37,104 bases of DNA from JBDSKH01 sp035495435 (GCA_035495435.1 DATJFV010000064.1:1-37104); one strand, 5' to 3'; counted from the first letter of the stretch, positions 1-8,113 are shown. Notes: a model not told the origin generated them from the sequence alone. A program made the numbers and translations.

Positions 1-282
1 CCAGACGACGAGGGCCTCCACGCCCGCGTCGAGGAACTCCTGCACGGTCGTCACCTGCGCCGGGATGTCACCGTCGGTGCCGCGCACCTCGACGGTGTAG
101 CCGGCCTTCTCGGCATCGGCCCGCAACGCATCCGCCACATCCTGGAAGCGTCCCTCGAGCGCGGGCACGACGATCGCCAGCGTGCCGGGACCTGCGCTGG
201 GAGGCGCCGCGGTGCACCCGGCCACCGCCCCGGTCAGCACGGCCCCCATCGCCAGCACCGCCGCGAGTCGCCGCATCCTCAT
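1..282 (-). CDS. Sugar ABC transporter substrate-binding lipoprotein, 3' part cut off by window edge
   Basis: Only the first 94 codons are in the window. The protein starts MRMRRLAAVLAMG, has a short basic n-region, a hydrophobic core and a lipobox (AVAGC, Cys near residue 23), so it is an exported lipoprotein. The mature part begins TLAIVVPALEGRFQDVADAL, a typical first strand and helix of the periplasmic-binding-protein type 1 fold used for pentoses and hexoses. The start is set by a TAGCGT hexamer six bases upstream with no Shine-Dalgarno, implying a leaderless transcript. It lies downstream of, and in the same direction as, a complete XylFGH-like set, but a strong hairpin separates them, so it is probably its own transcription unit. 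Substrate unknown; the truncated view does not allow more. Confidence 0.8.
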   Translation of the reverse strand, partial: MRMRRLAAVLAMGAVLTGAVAGCTAAPPSAGPGTLAIVVPALEGRFQDVADALRADAEKAGYTVEVRGTDGDIPAQVTTVQEFLDAGVEALVVW

Positions 283-288
283 GGTTCG

Positions 289-294
289 ACGCTA
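289..294 (-). promoter_or_regulatory. -10 hexamer TAGCGT of a leaderless promoter
   Basis: On the minus strand TAGCGT ends six bases before the ATG at 282. No Shine-Dalgarno precedes the ATG. No clear -35 box was seen. Same spacing rule as seven other genes in the window. Confidence 0.55.
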
Positions 295-307
295 ACGCCT
301 GCGCACG

Positions 308-343
308 ACGACGCGCCCCGGCCGGGCGACCGGGGCGCGTCGT
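308..343 (-). terminator. GC-rich hairpin after the xylH-like permease
   Basis: A perfect 14-bp stem (308-321 with 330-343) encloses an 8-base loop, 15 bases past the permease stop codon. No U-run follows, so it may work as a factor-assisted terminator or a 3'-end stabiliser. It separates the transporter operon from the next sugar-binding protein. Confidence 0.65.
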
Positions 344-357
344 TCAGGGCAGAGTCG

Positions 358-1638
358 CTAGCGCGCGAGGGTGCCGCCGCCGCGCCGACGCGACAGAGCG
401 TCGATGGTCGCGGCGAGGATCAGCACGCCACCGGTGACGAGGTAGTTCACCCCGGCCGGCAGGCCGAGCAGGCCCAGGCCGTTCGCGATCACCGAGATCA
501 CCAGGGCGCCGATCGCCGCGTGCACCAGACGCCCGCGTCCGCCGAACAGCGACACACCACCGACGACCGCGGCCGCGACACCGCTCAGCACGATCTGGTT
601 TCCGGATGCCGCCGTCACCACACCGATGCGGCTGGCGTCGAAGATGCCCGCCAGGATCGCCAGCGTCGAGCAGATGATGAACGCCGCCATGCGGATGCCC
701 GCCACCCGGATACCCGCGCGACGCGCCGCCTCCGGGTTGCCGCCGACCGCGTACAGGTGCCGGCCGAACCGGGTGCGATCGAGCACGAAGGTGCCGATCC
801 AGAGCAGCGCGATCGCGAACGGCACGACGATCGGCACGCCGACGATCGGGTCATGGGCGATGGCGACCCCGCCGAGCGAGCCGCGGCTCGGCGCGCGGTC
901 GGCGCTCAGCAGAGCCGTGAACAGCGCGCCGGCGACCGCGATGGCGCCGAGGCGGAGGAACATCAGCGTGATCGGCCGGTTGGCGACCCCGGCACGGTTG
1001 CGGCGGTAGCGGTCCCAGACGGCGATGCCGATCGCGATCAGGATGGCGACCGCGTAGAGGGTCCAGCCCAGCCACACCGGCAGGTTCTTGTTCATCAGGG
1101 CGATGATCTCGGGCGTCTCGGGGCGGTACGCACCGCCGCTGCCGATGATGAGCAGCTGCAGCCCCTGGAACCCGAGGAACAGGCCCAGCGTGACGACGAA
1201 CGACGGGATGCCGACGCGCGCGACGAAGAATCCGATGAACGCACCGATGGCCAGACCCACTGCGAACGCGATGAGCAGTGCCACGATCCAGTTCATGCGG
1301 GTGTTGTGCACCAGCACCACGAAGGTGGCGGCGCCGACGCCGGAGGTGACGCCTGCCGACAGGTCGATCTCGCCGAGCAGGATGACGAACACCAGCGCCA
1401 CGGCCAGCGTCATCAGCGTCGCACTCTGGGTGAGCAGGTTCGCCATGTTCAACGGCGTCAAGAACTGCGCACTGAGGAAGGAGAACAGGATCACCAGGAC
1501 GACGAAGCCGCCGAGTGCCGGCAGGGCGCCCATCTCGCCCTGCCGCAGGTTGCGGAAGTACGCGACGAACTGGTCCTTGATGTCGCCCTCGTGGCCGCTG
1601 CCGATCGTCGGGGGAGGCGCTGCGGGGGTGGTGGTCAT
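358..1638 (-). CDS. Xylose-type sugar ABC transporter permease (XylH-like), set A
   Basis: Membrane subunit of a CUT2-family sugar importer, 426 residues. It is rich in membrane segments and carries family hallmarks: LGEIDLSAG near residue 90, a long loop between the two halves that is typical of XylH rather than the shorter RbsC, AVGGNPEAARRAGI, and GGVSLFGGRGR near the C-terminus. ATG at 1638 was chosen because it overlaps the ATPase stop (ATGA, 1635-1638) and has AAGGAG upstream; the longer open frame reaching 2145 merely overlaps the ATPase gene. It would pair with the ATPase and binding protein upstream. The sugar is not shown by the sequence; D-xylose or another pentose or hexose is the family expectation. 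Confidence 0.92.
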   Translation of the reverse strand: MTTTPAAPPPTIGSGHEGDIKDQFVAYFRNLRQGEMGALPALGGFVVLVILFSFLSAQFLTPLNMANLLTQSATLMTLAVALVFVILLGEIDLSAGVTSGVGAATFVVLVHNTRMNWIVALLIAFAVGLAIGAFIGFFVARVGIPSFVVTLGLFLGFQGLQLLIIGSGGAYRPETPEIIALMNKNLPVWLGWTLYAVAILIAIGIAVWDRYRRNRAGVANRPITLMFLRLGAIAVAGALFTALLSADRAPSRGSLGGVAIAHDPIVGVPIVVPFAIALLWIGTFVLDRTRFGRHLYAVGGNPEAARRAGIRVAGIRMAAFIICSTLAILAGIFDASRIGVVTAASGNQIVLSGVAAAVVGGVSLFGGRGRLVHAAIGALVISVIANGLGLLGLPAGVNYLVTGGVLILAATIDALSRRRGGGTLAR

Positions 1639-2417
1639 GCCTTCGCTCCTTCGGAGGTGGAGATCGAGGAGGTGGAGATCTCGGGTGTGTTGATGCCCGT
1701 GATGTAGCCGATGACCTCTTCGTTGTTGGTCTTCTTGGTCTCGAGCTCGGCGACCATCTTGCCGAGGTAGAGCACGCTGATGTAGTCGGCGACCTTGAAC
1801 ACGTCGGCGAGGTTGTGGCTGATGATGATCACCGCGACGCCGCTGTCGGCGAGGCGGCGGACGAGGTTGAGCACCTGCTCGGTCTGTGCCACGCCGAGGG
1901 CCGCGGTCGGCTCGTCGAGGATGACGACCTTGGCGTCCTTCAGCACCGACCGCGCGATCGCGACGGTCTGACGCTGGCCGCCCGAGAGCGACGACACCTT
2001 CTGGCGCACCGACTTCACGGTGCGCACCGAGAGCGACTGCAGCGTCTCGGATGCTTGGCGCTCCATGACGCCCTCGTCCATGGTGCCGAACGCCGTCTCC
2101 TCGCGCCCGAGGAACATGTTCTGCACGATGTCGAGGTTCTCGCACAGGGCGAGGTCCTGGTAGACGATCTCGATCCCGAGCGCCGAGGCCTCACGCGGGG
2201 TGTGGAGTCCCACCGGCTCGCCGTTGAACTTCACCTCGCCCGCGTCGTAGGGCTGCACACCCGCCAGACCCTTGACCAGGGTCGACTTGCCGGCCCCGTT
2301 GTCGCCGACCAGCGCGGTGACCTTGCCGGCGAACGCGCGGAGGTTGACGCCCTTGAGGACCTCGACGGGGCCGAAGCGCTTCTCGACGTCCGTCAGTTCG
2401 ATGACTGGCATGTCCAT
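1635..2417 (-). CDS. Sugar ABC transporter ATP-binding protein (XylG/FrcA-like, single cassette), set A
   Basis: Energy-coupling ATPase, 260 residues. It has Walker A GDNGAGKST near residue 38, the signature LSGGQRQ, Walker B VVILDEPTAALG and the switch His in IISHN. Only one nucleotide-binding domain is present, unlike the double cassette of E. coli XylG or RbsA, so it must dimerise; this single-domain form is common in FrcA-type systems. Two in-frame ATGs (2417, 2411) are possible; AAGGA precedes the first. It follows the binding-protein gene after a 128-base gap holding two hairpins and overlaps the permease by four bases. Confidence 0.93.
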   Translation of the reverse strand: MDMPVIELTDVEKRFGPVEVLKGVNLRAFAGKVTALVGDNGAGKSTLVKGLAGVQPYDAGEVKFNGEPVGLHTPREASALGIEIVYQDLALCENLDIVQNMFLGREETAFGTMDEGVMERQASETLQSLSVRTVKSVRQKVSSLSGGQRQTVAIARSVLKDAKVVILDEPTAALGVAQTEQVLNLVRRLADSGVAVIIISHNLADVFKVADYISVLYLGKMVAELETKKTNNEEVIGYITGINTPEISTSSISTSEGAKA

Positions 2418-2434
2418 GCCGGATTCCTTCCATC

Positions 2435-2458
2435 GTCCCGGACGTCAGCGTCCGGGAC
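2435..2458 (-). other. Intercistronic hairpin 2, just upstream of the ATPase ribosome-binding site
   Basis: Perfect 10-bp stem (2435-2444 with 2449-2458) and a 4-base loop. It begins 17 bases before the ATPase start and could protect the 5' end of a processed permease-ATPase mRNA or limit translation of it. Confidence 0.6.
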
Positions 2459-2500
2459 ACCAGTGTGGCACCGCGGGGTGCCGGGTGTCTCTAGGTGAAA

Positions 2501-2533
2501 GAGGGGCCCTGCGCGCAAGGCGCAGGGCCCCTC
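2501..2533 (-). terminator. Intercistronic hairpin 1 after the binding-protein gene (attenuator-like)
   Basis: Perfect 14-bp GC-rich stem (2501-2514 with 2520-2533) and a 5-base loop, 12 bases after the binding-protein stop. On the minus strand it is followed by TTTC, a weak U-tract. In sugar ABC operons such a hairpin often raises binding-protein mRNA over that of the membrane subunits; that role is inferred here. Confidence 0.7.
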
Positions 2534-2545
2534 GATCAGGAGGTG

Positions 2546-3601
2546 TTACTTGACGCCGTACTGCTCGCAGGCAGCCGCGACAGCGTCGGTGCAGATGTCC
2601 GCAGCCTTCGCGTCACCCGCGTCGACGACCGACTGGACCTTGTCCGGTCCGACCAGAACCGGGGTCACCGCGATGTACGGGGTGCCGTCGTCCAGCTTCT
2701 TGTCGATGGTGCCGACGTCCTCGCCCTTCAGGATCTTGATGGCGAGGTCGGAAGCCGCCTTGGCCTCGAGCGAGAACGGCTTGTAGACCGTCGCGACCTG
2801 CTTGCCCAGGAGGACGTTCTGCAGACCGGCGATCGACGCGTCCTGGCCGGAGACCGGGAGCTTCTTGTTGTTCTTGTCGAGGACCGCGATCACCGCGGCC
2901 GCGTTGGTGTCGTTCGCAGCCCACACGGCGTCGATGTCGCCGCCGAGCTGGGTGTAGGCCTGCTCGAACTCGGTGCCGGCCTTCGCGCCGTCCCAGGTGC
3001 CGGGCGTCTCGAAGACGGGCTTGATGCCCGCAGCGGCCATGACCTTGTCAGCGCCGTCGTGGAAGAACGCCGCGTTGCCGTCGGTCGGGTCGCCGCCGAC
3101 GTACACGACCTTCGCCGTGGCCGGGTCCTTGCCGGCAGCCTTCAGGCCGTCGACGATCGACTGGCCCTCGAGCTCGCCGACCTGCTCGTTGTCGAACGAG
3201 ACGTAGTAGTCGGCACCCGACAGCGGGCGGTCGTAGGCGATGACCGGGATCTTCTGCGCGGCAGCCTTCTCGGCAACCGCGACACCCGCGTCGTTGTAGT
3301 TCACGAGGATCATGACGCCGCAGCCCTTGCTGAGCTGCTGGTCGGCGATGGTGGCGTACTTGGACTCGTCACCCTCGGCGTTCTGGATGTCGGACTCGAA
3401 GCCGGCGTCGGTGAACGCCTTCTCCAGAGCGGGGCGGTCGCCACCCTCCCAGCGCGGCGACGACGCCGAGTCGGGGAGGATGATGCAGGCGCGGGCGGTG
3501 GTGTCGCCACCCGTGTCGCCGCCCGTCCCGGAACACCCGGCGAGCAGCAGCGCGGACGCGGAGGCCGCGACGGCGATAGAGATCAATGAAGACTTCTTCA
3601 C
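2546..3601 (-). CDS. Xylose-type sugar-binding lipoprotein (XylF-like), set A
   Basis: Extracytoplasmic receptor of the transporter, 351 residues. The GTG at 3601 gives VKKSSLISIAVAASASALLL then the lipobox LLLAGC; AAGGGAG lies five bases upstream. The open frame extends another 57 codons upstream but those have no signal-peptide character. XylF-type landmarks follow in order: IPVIAYDR, YYVSFDNEQVGELEG, VYVGGDPTDGNAAFF, WAANDTNAAAV, SGQDASIAGL and ATVYKP. These match the pattern of E. coli XylF (AYDR, SFDN, GSP-DNNA, ASND, GQDA, TVYK) from memory, so a xylose-like sugar is likely but unproven. First gene of the leftward operon; divergent from the ROK regulator. Confidence 0.93.
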   Translation of the reverse strand: MKKSSLISIAVAASASALLLAGCSGTGGDTGGDTTARACIILPDSASSPRWEGGDRPALEKAFTDAGFESDIQNAEGDESKYATIADQQLSKGCGVMILVNYNDAGVAVAEKAAAQKIPVIAYDRPLSGADYYVSFDNEQVGELEGQSIVDGLKAAGKDPATAKVVYVGGDPTDGNAAFFHDGADKVMAAAGIKPVFETPGTWDGAKAGTEFEQAYTQLGGDIDAVWAANDTNAAAVIAVLDKNNKKLPVSGQDASIAGLQNVLLGKQVATVYKPFSLEAKAASDLAIKILKGEDVGTIDKKLDDGTPYIAVTPVLVGPDKVQSVVDAGDAKAADICTDAVAAACEQYGVK

Positions 3602-3670
3602 GTCACTCCCTTTCTTGGTGTGAGGTGAGCCCCTCGGGCACCCCCGTCGGCTTTGATCGGTGGCAGGACG

Positions 3671-3698
3671 ATTGTGCATGAGTTCATTGCTTGAACAA
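3671..3698 (-). promoter_or_regulatory. Candidate promoter of the leftward sugar-transport operon
   Basis: On the minus strand a -35-like TTGTTC (3693-3698) and a -10-like CACAAT (3671-3676) are separated by 16 bases. This would give a leader of about 60 bases before the GTG at 3601. Boxes are imperfect, so this is a suggestion. Confidence 0.35.
3682..3696. promoter_or_regulatory. Palindrome GTTCA-N5-TGAAC, candidate ROK operator
   Basis: Perfect 5-bp arms around a 5-base centre (GTTCATTGCTTGAAC), lying between the -35 and -10 candidates of the leftward operon. A further CTTGAAC half site is at 3755-3761, nearer the regulator. The arrangement fits repression of both divergent units by the neighbouring ROK protein. 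Confidence 0.4.
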
Positions 3699-3801
3699 AA
3701 CGAAAAGGGGTTTCGGTTCGGTAACGTGTTGATAACGACACCGTCTCTCCATCTCTTGAACGCGGAAAACACAGGGCGGGCTCGGCGACGGGCTGCCCGG
3801 C

Positions 3802-3807
3802 TAGAGT
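3802..3807 (+). promoter_or_regulatory. -10 hexamer TAGAGT of the ROK regulator
   Basis: TAGAGT ends seven bases before the GTG at 3815, and no Shine-Dalgarno is visible, so the transcript is probably leaderless and starts at that codon. No -35 box stands out. Confidence 0.55.
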
Positions 3808-3814
3808 GTCCGGT

Positions 3815-5032
3815 GTGAACAGCCGCAACCCAACGCCGGGTTCGCAGACTTCACTGCGCGAAGCCAACCGCGCCCGCATCGTCGACTCCCTCAAGCACCA
3901 CGGGCACCTGACCCAGGTCGAACTGGCGGGCGCCACCGGCCTGTCGCCGGCGACCGTCTCGAACATCGTCAAAGAGCTGTCCGCCTCCGGTCTGCTGACC
4001 ACGTCCATCACCTCCCGCAGCGGTCGCCGCGCCATCGAGGTCAGCCTCGCGCGGCAGGTCGGTCTGGTCGCCGGCTTCCACTTCTCCAGCCGCCACCTGC
4101 GCGTCGCGATCTCGGATGTCGGGCGCACCGTCGTCGCCGAGAACCACATCCCGCTGGCGCTCGACCACCGGCACGACCGCGAACTCGACCGGGCCACCCT
4201 GCTGCTCAGCGACATGCTTCAATCACTGAACGCAACCTTCGGAGACGTGCTCGGGGTCGGCGTGGCCCTCCCGGCGCCGGTGGATGCCGAGACCGGCATG
4301 ATCGCCACCCCCGGCCTGCTGCGCGGCTGGGAGGGGGTGCGCATCGTCGACGCCCTCGAGGGACGCATCGAGCGCCCCGTCTTCGTCGACAACGAAGCCA
4401 ACCTGGGCGCCCTGGCGGAAGCTCGTGCCGGAGCCGCCCGGGGCGCGCGCGGGGCGGCGTACATCCGCGTCGGCCACACGATCTCCGCGGGGCTGCTGAT
4501 CGACGGGAACGTGTTCCGCGGGGTCACCGGCAAGGCCGGGCAGATCGGGCACGTCACCATCGACGAGAACGGCCCCATCTGCAAATGCGGCAGCCGCGGG
4601 TGCCTCGACACGCTGGCCGGCGGACCGGCCCTGCTCGAACTGTTCCGCGACGACCCCAGCGTGCAGCGCATCCGCGACCTGTTGCTGCGCGCCGAAGCCG
4701 GCGACGCCAGCTCGCGGCGCGTCATCGCCGACGCCGGCCGGCACATCGGTATCGCCGTCGCGAGCCTGTCGAACCTGTTCGACCCCGAAGTGCTGGTCAT
4801 CGGCGGCGAGCTGGCGCTCTCCGGCGAGACTCTGCTGGCCCCGCTGCGTCATGCGCTCGAACGCTCGGCACTCGCCGGCCCGCACGGAGTGCCCGAAGTC
4901 GTGCAGGGCGAGCTCGGCGAAGAGGCCGAACTCACCGGATGCCTCGCGCTCGCGATCGAAAGCGTCGGCCTCGACACCGAGGTGCGCGCACTGAGCGCCG
5001 TGACCCGCTCACAGCTCGGGGGGACGGCATGA
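3815..5032 (+). CDS. ROK-family transcriptional repressor (XylR/NagC type)
   Basis: DNA-binding sugar sensor, 405 residues. A winged helix-turn-helix occupies about residues 15-70 (LTQVELAGATGLSPATVSNI). The ROK domain follows, with VDNEANLGAL near 191 and the zinc motif GH(246)VTID...C(256)KC(258)GSRGC(263)L. The N-terminal glucokinase phosphate motif DxGxT is replaced by FHFSS, so it is a regulator rather than a kinase. GTG 3815 is preferred over GTG 3806 because of the spacing to the -10 hexamer. It is the first gene of the rightward transporter operon and overlaps the next gene by ATGA, so it should be made together with the transporter. It probably controls both divergent sets; the inducing sugar is unknown. 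Confidence 0.92.
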   Translation: MNSRNPTPGSQTSLREANRARIVDSLKHHGHLTQVELAGATGLSPATVSNIVKELSASGLLTTSITSRSGRRAIEVSLARQVGLVAGFHFSSRHLRVAISDVGRTVVAENHIPLALDHRHDRELDRATLLLSDMLQSLNATFGDVLGVGVALPAPVDAETGMIATPGLLRGWEGVRIVDALEGRIERPVFVDNEANLGALAEARAGAARGARGAAYIRVGHTISAGLLIDGNVFRGVTGKAGQIGHVTIDENGPICKCGSRGCLDTLAGGPALLELFRDDPSVQRIRDLLLRAEAGDASSRRVIADAGRHIGIAVASLSNLFDPEVLVIGGELALSGETLLAPLRHALERSALAGPHGVPEVVQGELGEEAELTGCLALAIESVGLDTEVRALSAVTRSQLGGTA

Positions 5033-6075
5033 GAGCCGGCCGCCTGATCGGAGCCGCGATCGCCGCCGTGCTGGCCGCGGCATCCCTCACCGGATGCGTC
5101 GCCGCCGACAGCGGCGCCGTCAAGATCGCCCTGCTGCTGCCTGACGCCAAGACCGCCCGCTACGAGACCTTCGACAAGCCCTACTTCACCAACCGGATCA
5201 ACCAACTGGGCGACTTCGACATCCTCTACTCCAACGCCGACCAGGACGCCTCGAAGCAGCAGTCGCAGGCCGAAGCCGCCCTGGCATCCGGAGTCAAGGT
5301 GCTGGTGCTCGACCCGGTCGACGGCGCCGCATCGGTGAGCATCGTGGCCGCCGCCAACGCACAGGGCGTGCCGGTGATCGCCTACGACCGGTTCATCTCC
5401 GGCGGCGAGCTGGCCTTCTACGTCTCGTTCGACAACGCCAACATCGGCCACCTGCAGGCCTCCGCCCTCGTCGCCAAACTCGACGAGGAGGGCGCCGGCG
5501 GGGGCATCCTGATGGTCAACGGCTCGCCCACCGACAACAACGCCGGCGGTTTCAAGTCGGGCGCTCACAGCGTGATCGACACCAGCGGATACCCGGTGCT
5601 GGCCGAATTCGACACCCCCGACTGGAGCCCCGACAAGGCGCAAGACTGGGTCGCGAGCCAGATCACCCAGTTCCGGGGGCGGATCTCGGCGATCTACGCC
5701 GCCAATGACGGCACCGCCAGCGGCGCCATCGCCGCGGTCTACGCCGCAAACCTCACGCCGCGGCCGTTCGTGACGGGGCAGGATGCCGAGCTCGCCGCCA
5801 TCCAGCGCATCGTCAGCGGAGATCAGTACATGACGATCTACAAAGACATCAAACAGGAGGCCGAGCTCGCCGCCGAGATGGCCGTGCGCCTCGCGCGCGG
5901 CGAGGCCGCCACCGGCGAGACCGTCATCGACGGAACACCCGCGACGCTGCTCGGCGCCGAAGTGGTCACCGTCGACACCATCCTCGACACCGTGGTCGCC
6001 GACGGGGTGTACACGGTCGACGAGATCTGCACCGCCGCATACGAGGCGGCGTGCGAGAGGGCCGGCATCCGATGA
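5029..6075 (+). CDS. Xylose-type sugar-binding lipoprotein (XylF-like), set B
   Basis: Receptor of the second transporter, 348 residues. The signal peptide MRAGRLIGAAIAAVLAAASL ends in lipobox SLTGC (Cys 23). It shows the XylF landmarks VPVIAYDRFISGG, FYVSFDNANIGHLQA, MVNGSPTDNNAGGF, YAANDGTASGAI, TGQDAELAAIQRI and MTIYKDIKQEAELA. These are closer to E. coli XylF (GSP-DNNA) than the set A protein is. ATG 5029 overlaps the ROK stop (5029-5032) without its own ribosome-binding site, suggesting translational coupling. The open frame extends upstream to 4585 only inside the ROK gene. It overlaps the following ATPase gene by four bases. Confidence 0.92.
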   Translation: MRAGRLIGAAIAAVLAAASLTGCVAADSGAVKIALLLPDAKTARYETFDKPYFTNRINQLGDFDILYSNADQDASKQQSQAEAALASGVKVLVLDPVDGAASVSIVAAANAQGVPVIAYDRFISGGELAFYVSFDNANIGHLQASALVAKLDEEGAGGGILMVNGSPTDNNAGGFKSGAHSVIDTSGYPVLAEFDTPDWSPDKAQDWVASQITQFRGRISAIYAANDGTASGAIAAVYAANLTPRPFVTGQDAELAAIQRIVSGDQYMTIYKDIKQEAELAAEMAVRLARGEAATGETVIDGTPATLLGAEVVTVDTILDTVVADGVYTVDEICTAAYEAACERAGIR

Positions 6076-6875
6076 GCCCCGTCACCGCCGCGCCCCCGCG
6101 CGAGCAGATCCTGTCGCTGCGCGGAATCCACAAGCGGTTCGGCGCCGTGCGGGCCCTGCAGGACGTCGACCTCGACGTTCACGCCGGCGAAGTGGTCGCC
6201 ATCGTCGGCGACAACGGTGCGGGCAAGTCGACGCTGATCAAGATCCTCGCCGGCGTGCACCCGCAGGACGCCGGCACGATCACCTACTACGGCACCCCCG
6301 TCTCGATCACCACGCCCACCGTGTCGCGCGACCTCGGCATCGCCACCGTGTATCAGGACCTCGCGCTCGTCGACAACCTGGACGTCGTCGGCAACCTCTG
6401 GCTCGGACGCGAACTGCGGCGATTCGGCGAGCTCGACGACGTCGAGATGGAGCAGCGCTCGTGGGCACTGCTGCGCGAACTCAGCGCCCGCATCCCCTCG
6501 GTGCGCGTGCCCGTCGCCTCCCTGTCGGGTGGTCAGCGCCAGACCGTCGCGATCGCCCGGTCGCTCATCGGCGACCCGAGCGTGGTCATCCTCGACGAAC
6601 CGACCGCGGCGCTCGGGGTGGCGCAGACCGCCGAGGTGCTCAACCTCATCGAGCGGCTGCGCGAACGCCGGCTCGGCGTCATCCTGATCAGCCACAACAT
6701 CGCCGACGTGCAGGCGGTCGCCGACCGCATCGTCGTGCTGCGGCTGGGGCGCAACAACGGCGACTTCCGGGGGGCAGACATCACCAGCGAAGCGATCATC
6801 GCCGCCATCACCGGTGCGACCGACAACTCGGTGAGCAGGCGCGCCGCCGCCCAGCTCGAGGCGGACGCCCGATGA
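6072..6875 (+). CDS. Sugar ABC transporter ATP-binding protein (XylG/FrcA-like, single cassette), set B
   Basis: 267 residues, one nucleotide-binding domain: Walker A GDNGAGKST near residue 47, signature LSGGQRQ, Walker B VVILDEPTAALG, switch His in LISHNIADV. It is clearly a paralogue of the set A ATPase (for example the shared VYQDLAL and AALGVAQT stretches). ATG 6072 overlaps the upstream stop (ATGA); an ATG at 6051 in the same frame lies inside the upstream gene and is less likely. The 3' end overlaps the permease start, again ATGA. It acts on the inner face of the membrane with the permease that follows. Confidence 0.93.
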   Translation: MSPVTAAPPREQILSLRGIHKRFGAVRALQDVDLDVHAGEVVAIVGDNGAGKSTLIKILAGVHPQDAGTITYYGTPVSITTPTVSRDLGIATVYQDLALVDNLDVVGNLWLGRELRRFGELDDVEMEQRSWALLRELSARIPSVRVPVASLSGGQRQTVAIARSLIGDPSVVILDEPTAALGVAQTAEVLNLIERLRERRLGVILISHNIADVQAVADRIVVLRLGRNNGDFRGADITSEAIIAAITGATDNSVSRRAAAQLEADAR

Positions 6876-8089
6876 GCGTGCTCGAACAGCAGGAGGAGCA
6901 GGCCCGCGGATTCCGTGGCTGGCTCGGCGACATCGTCGCGCGGGTGAGCGCAGGCGAACTGGGCTCCATTCCCGTGGTGGTCGGCCTCGTCGTGATCTGG
7001 GCCACCTTCCAGATCCTCAACCCGACCTTCCTGTCGAGCACCAACCTGGTCAACCTGACCATGCAGTGCGCCGCGGTCGGCACCATGGCGATCGGCATCG
7101 TGCTGGTGCTGCTGATCGGCGAGATCGACCTCTCGGTCGGGTCGGTAAGCGGTCTGGCATCCGCGATCCTCGCCGTGGCGTTCGTGCAGAACGGCCTGCC
7201 CCTCGTCGTCGCCATCCTGATGGCCGTCGCCGCCGGCGCCATTGCGGGACTCATCTTCGGGCTGCTGCGCACCGCATTCGGGGTGCCGAGCTTCGTCATC
7301 ACCCTCGCCGGACTGCTCGGCTTCCTCGGCGTGCAGCTCTACGTGCTCGGCGCGCGCGGCTCGATCAACATCCCGTTCGAGTCGGTGATCGTGCAGTTCG
7401 CGCAGCAATGGTTCCTGCCCGCCTGGGCGTCGTACACCGTCGTCGGACTCGCCGTGGTCGTGTACGCGGCCCAGAACCTGTCGCGCGCCGCACGGCGCAC
7501 GGCCGCCGGCCTCACCTCACTGTCGCGCACCACCATCGTCGTGCGCAGCCTCGTCATGCTCGTGCTGCTGACCTTCGCCGCGTGGTACCTCAACCTGACG
7601 CGCGGTGTCGGCGCGATGTTCCTGCTCTTCCTCGTCCTCGTCGTCGTCGCCGACTACGTGCTGAGCCGCACCTCGTGGGGTCGCGCCGTGCACGCGATCG
7701 GCGGCAACGTCGAAGCGGCCCGGCGCGCCGGCATCCGGGTGAATCGCATCTACATCTCGGTGTTCGTGATCTGCTCGACCCTCGCCGCCGTCGGAGGGGT
7801 GCTCGCCGCCGCCCGGCTCGGCGCCGCGAACCAGAGCAGCGGCGGCACCGACACCAGCCTCAACGCCATCGCCGCCGCCGTCATCGGTGGCACGAGCCTG
7901 TTCGGCGGACGCGGGTCGGCCTACTCGGCCGTGCTCGGAATCCTCGTCATCATGTCGATCACCTCGGGGCTCGCGCTGCTGAACCTCGACTCGTCGATCC
8001 GGTACATGGTCACCGGCATCGTGCTGGTGCTCGCCGTGATCGTCGACGCGCTCTCGCGGCGGTCGCGGGCGGCCGCGGGGCGCGCCTAG
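6872..8089 (+). CDS. Xylose-type sugar ABC transporter permease (XylH-like), set B
   Basis: 405-residue membrane subunit. Landmarks are LIGEIDLSVGSVSGLASAIL near residue 85, GVPSFVITLAG, a long inter-half loop with a basic stretch (SRAARRTAAGL), AIGGNVEAARRAGIRVNRIY, and GGTSLFGGRGSAYSAVLG. Length and the central loop fit XylH. ATG 6872 was chosen over upstream in-frame starts because of the ATGA overlap with the ATPase. It ends the ROK-led operon. Its sequence differs substantially from the set A permease, so the two sets are old paralogues rather than a recent duplication. Confidence 0.92.
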   Translation: MSVLEQQEEQARGFRGWLGDIVARVSAGELGSIPVVVGLVVIWATFQILNPTFLSSTNLVNLTMQCAAVGTMAIGIVLVLLIGEIDLSVGSVSGLASAILAVAFVQNGLPLVVAILMAVAAGAIAGLIFGLLRTAFGVPSFVITLAGLLGFLGVQLYVLGARGSINIPFESVIVQFAQQWFLPAWASYTVVGLAVVVYAAQNLSRAARRTAAGLTSLSRTTIVVRSLVMLVLLTFAAWYLNLTRGVGAMFLLFLVLVVVADYVLSRTSWGRAVHAIGGNVEAARRAGIRVNRIYISVFVICSTLAAVGGVLAAARLGAANQSSGGTDTSLNAIAAAVIGGTSLFGGRGSAYSAVLGILVIMSITSGLALLNLDSSIRYMVTGIVLVLAVIVDALSRRSRAAAGRA

Positions 8090-8113
8090 CGCGGTGGTCG
8101 TCACGCAGCGCTG

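Noticed and set aside
358..8089. A recent tandem duplication of one sugar transporter.
   Set aside because: Permeases and binding proteins of the two sets differ widely in sequence and gene junctions, so they are old paralogues.
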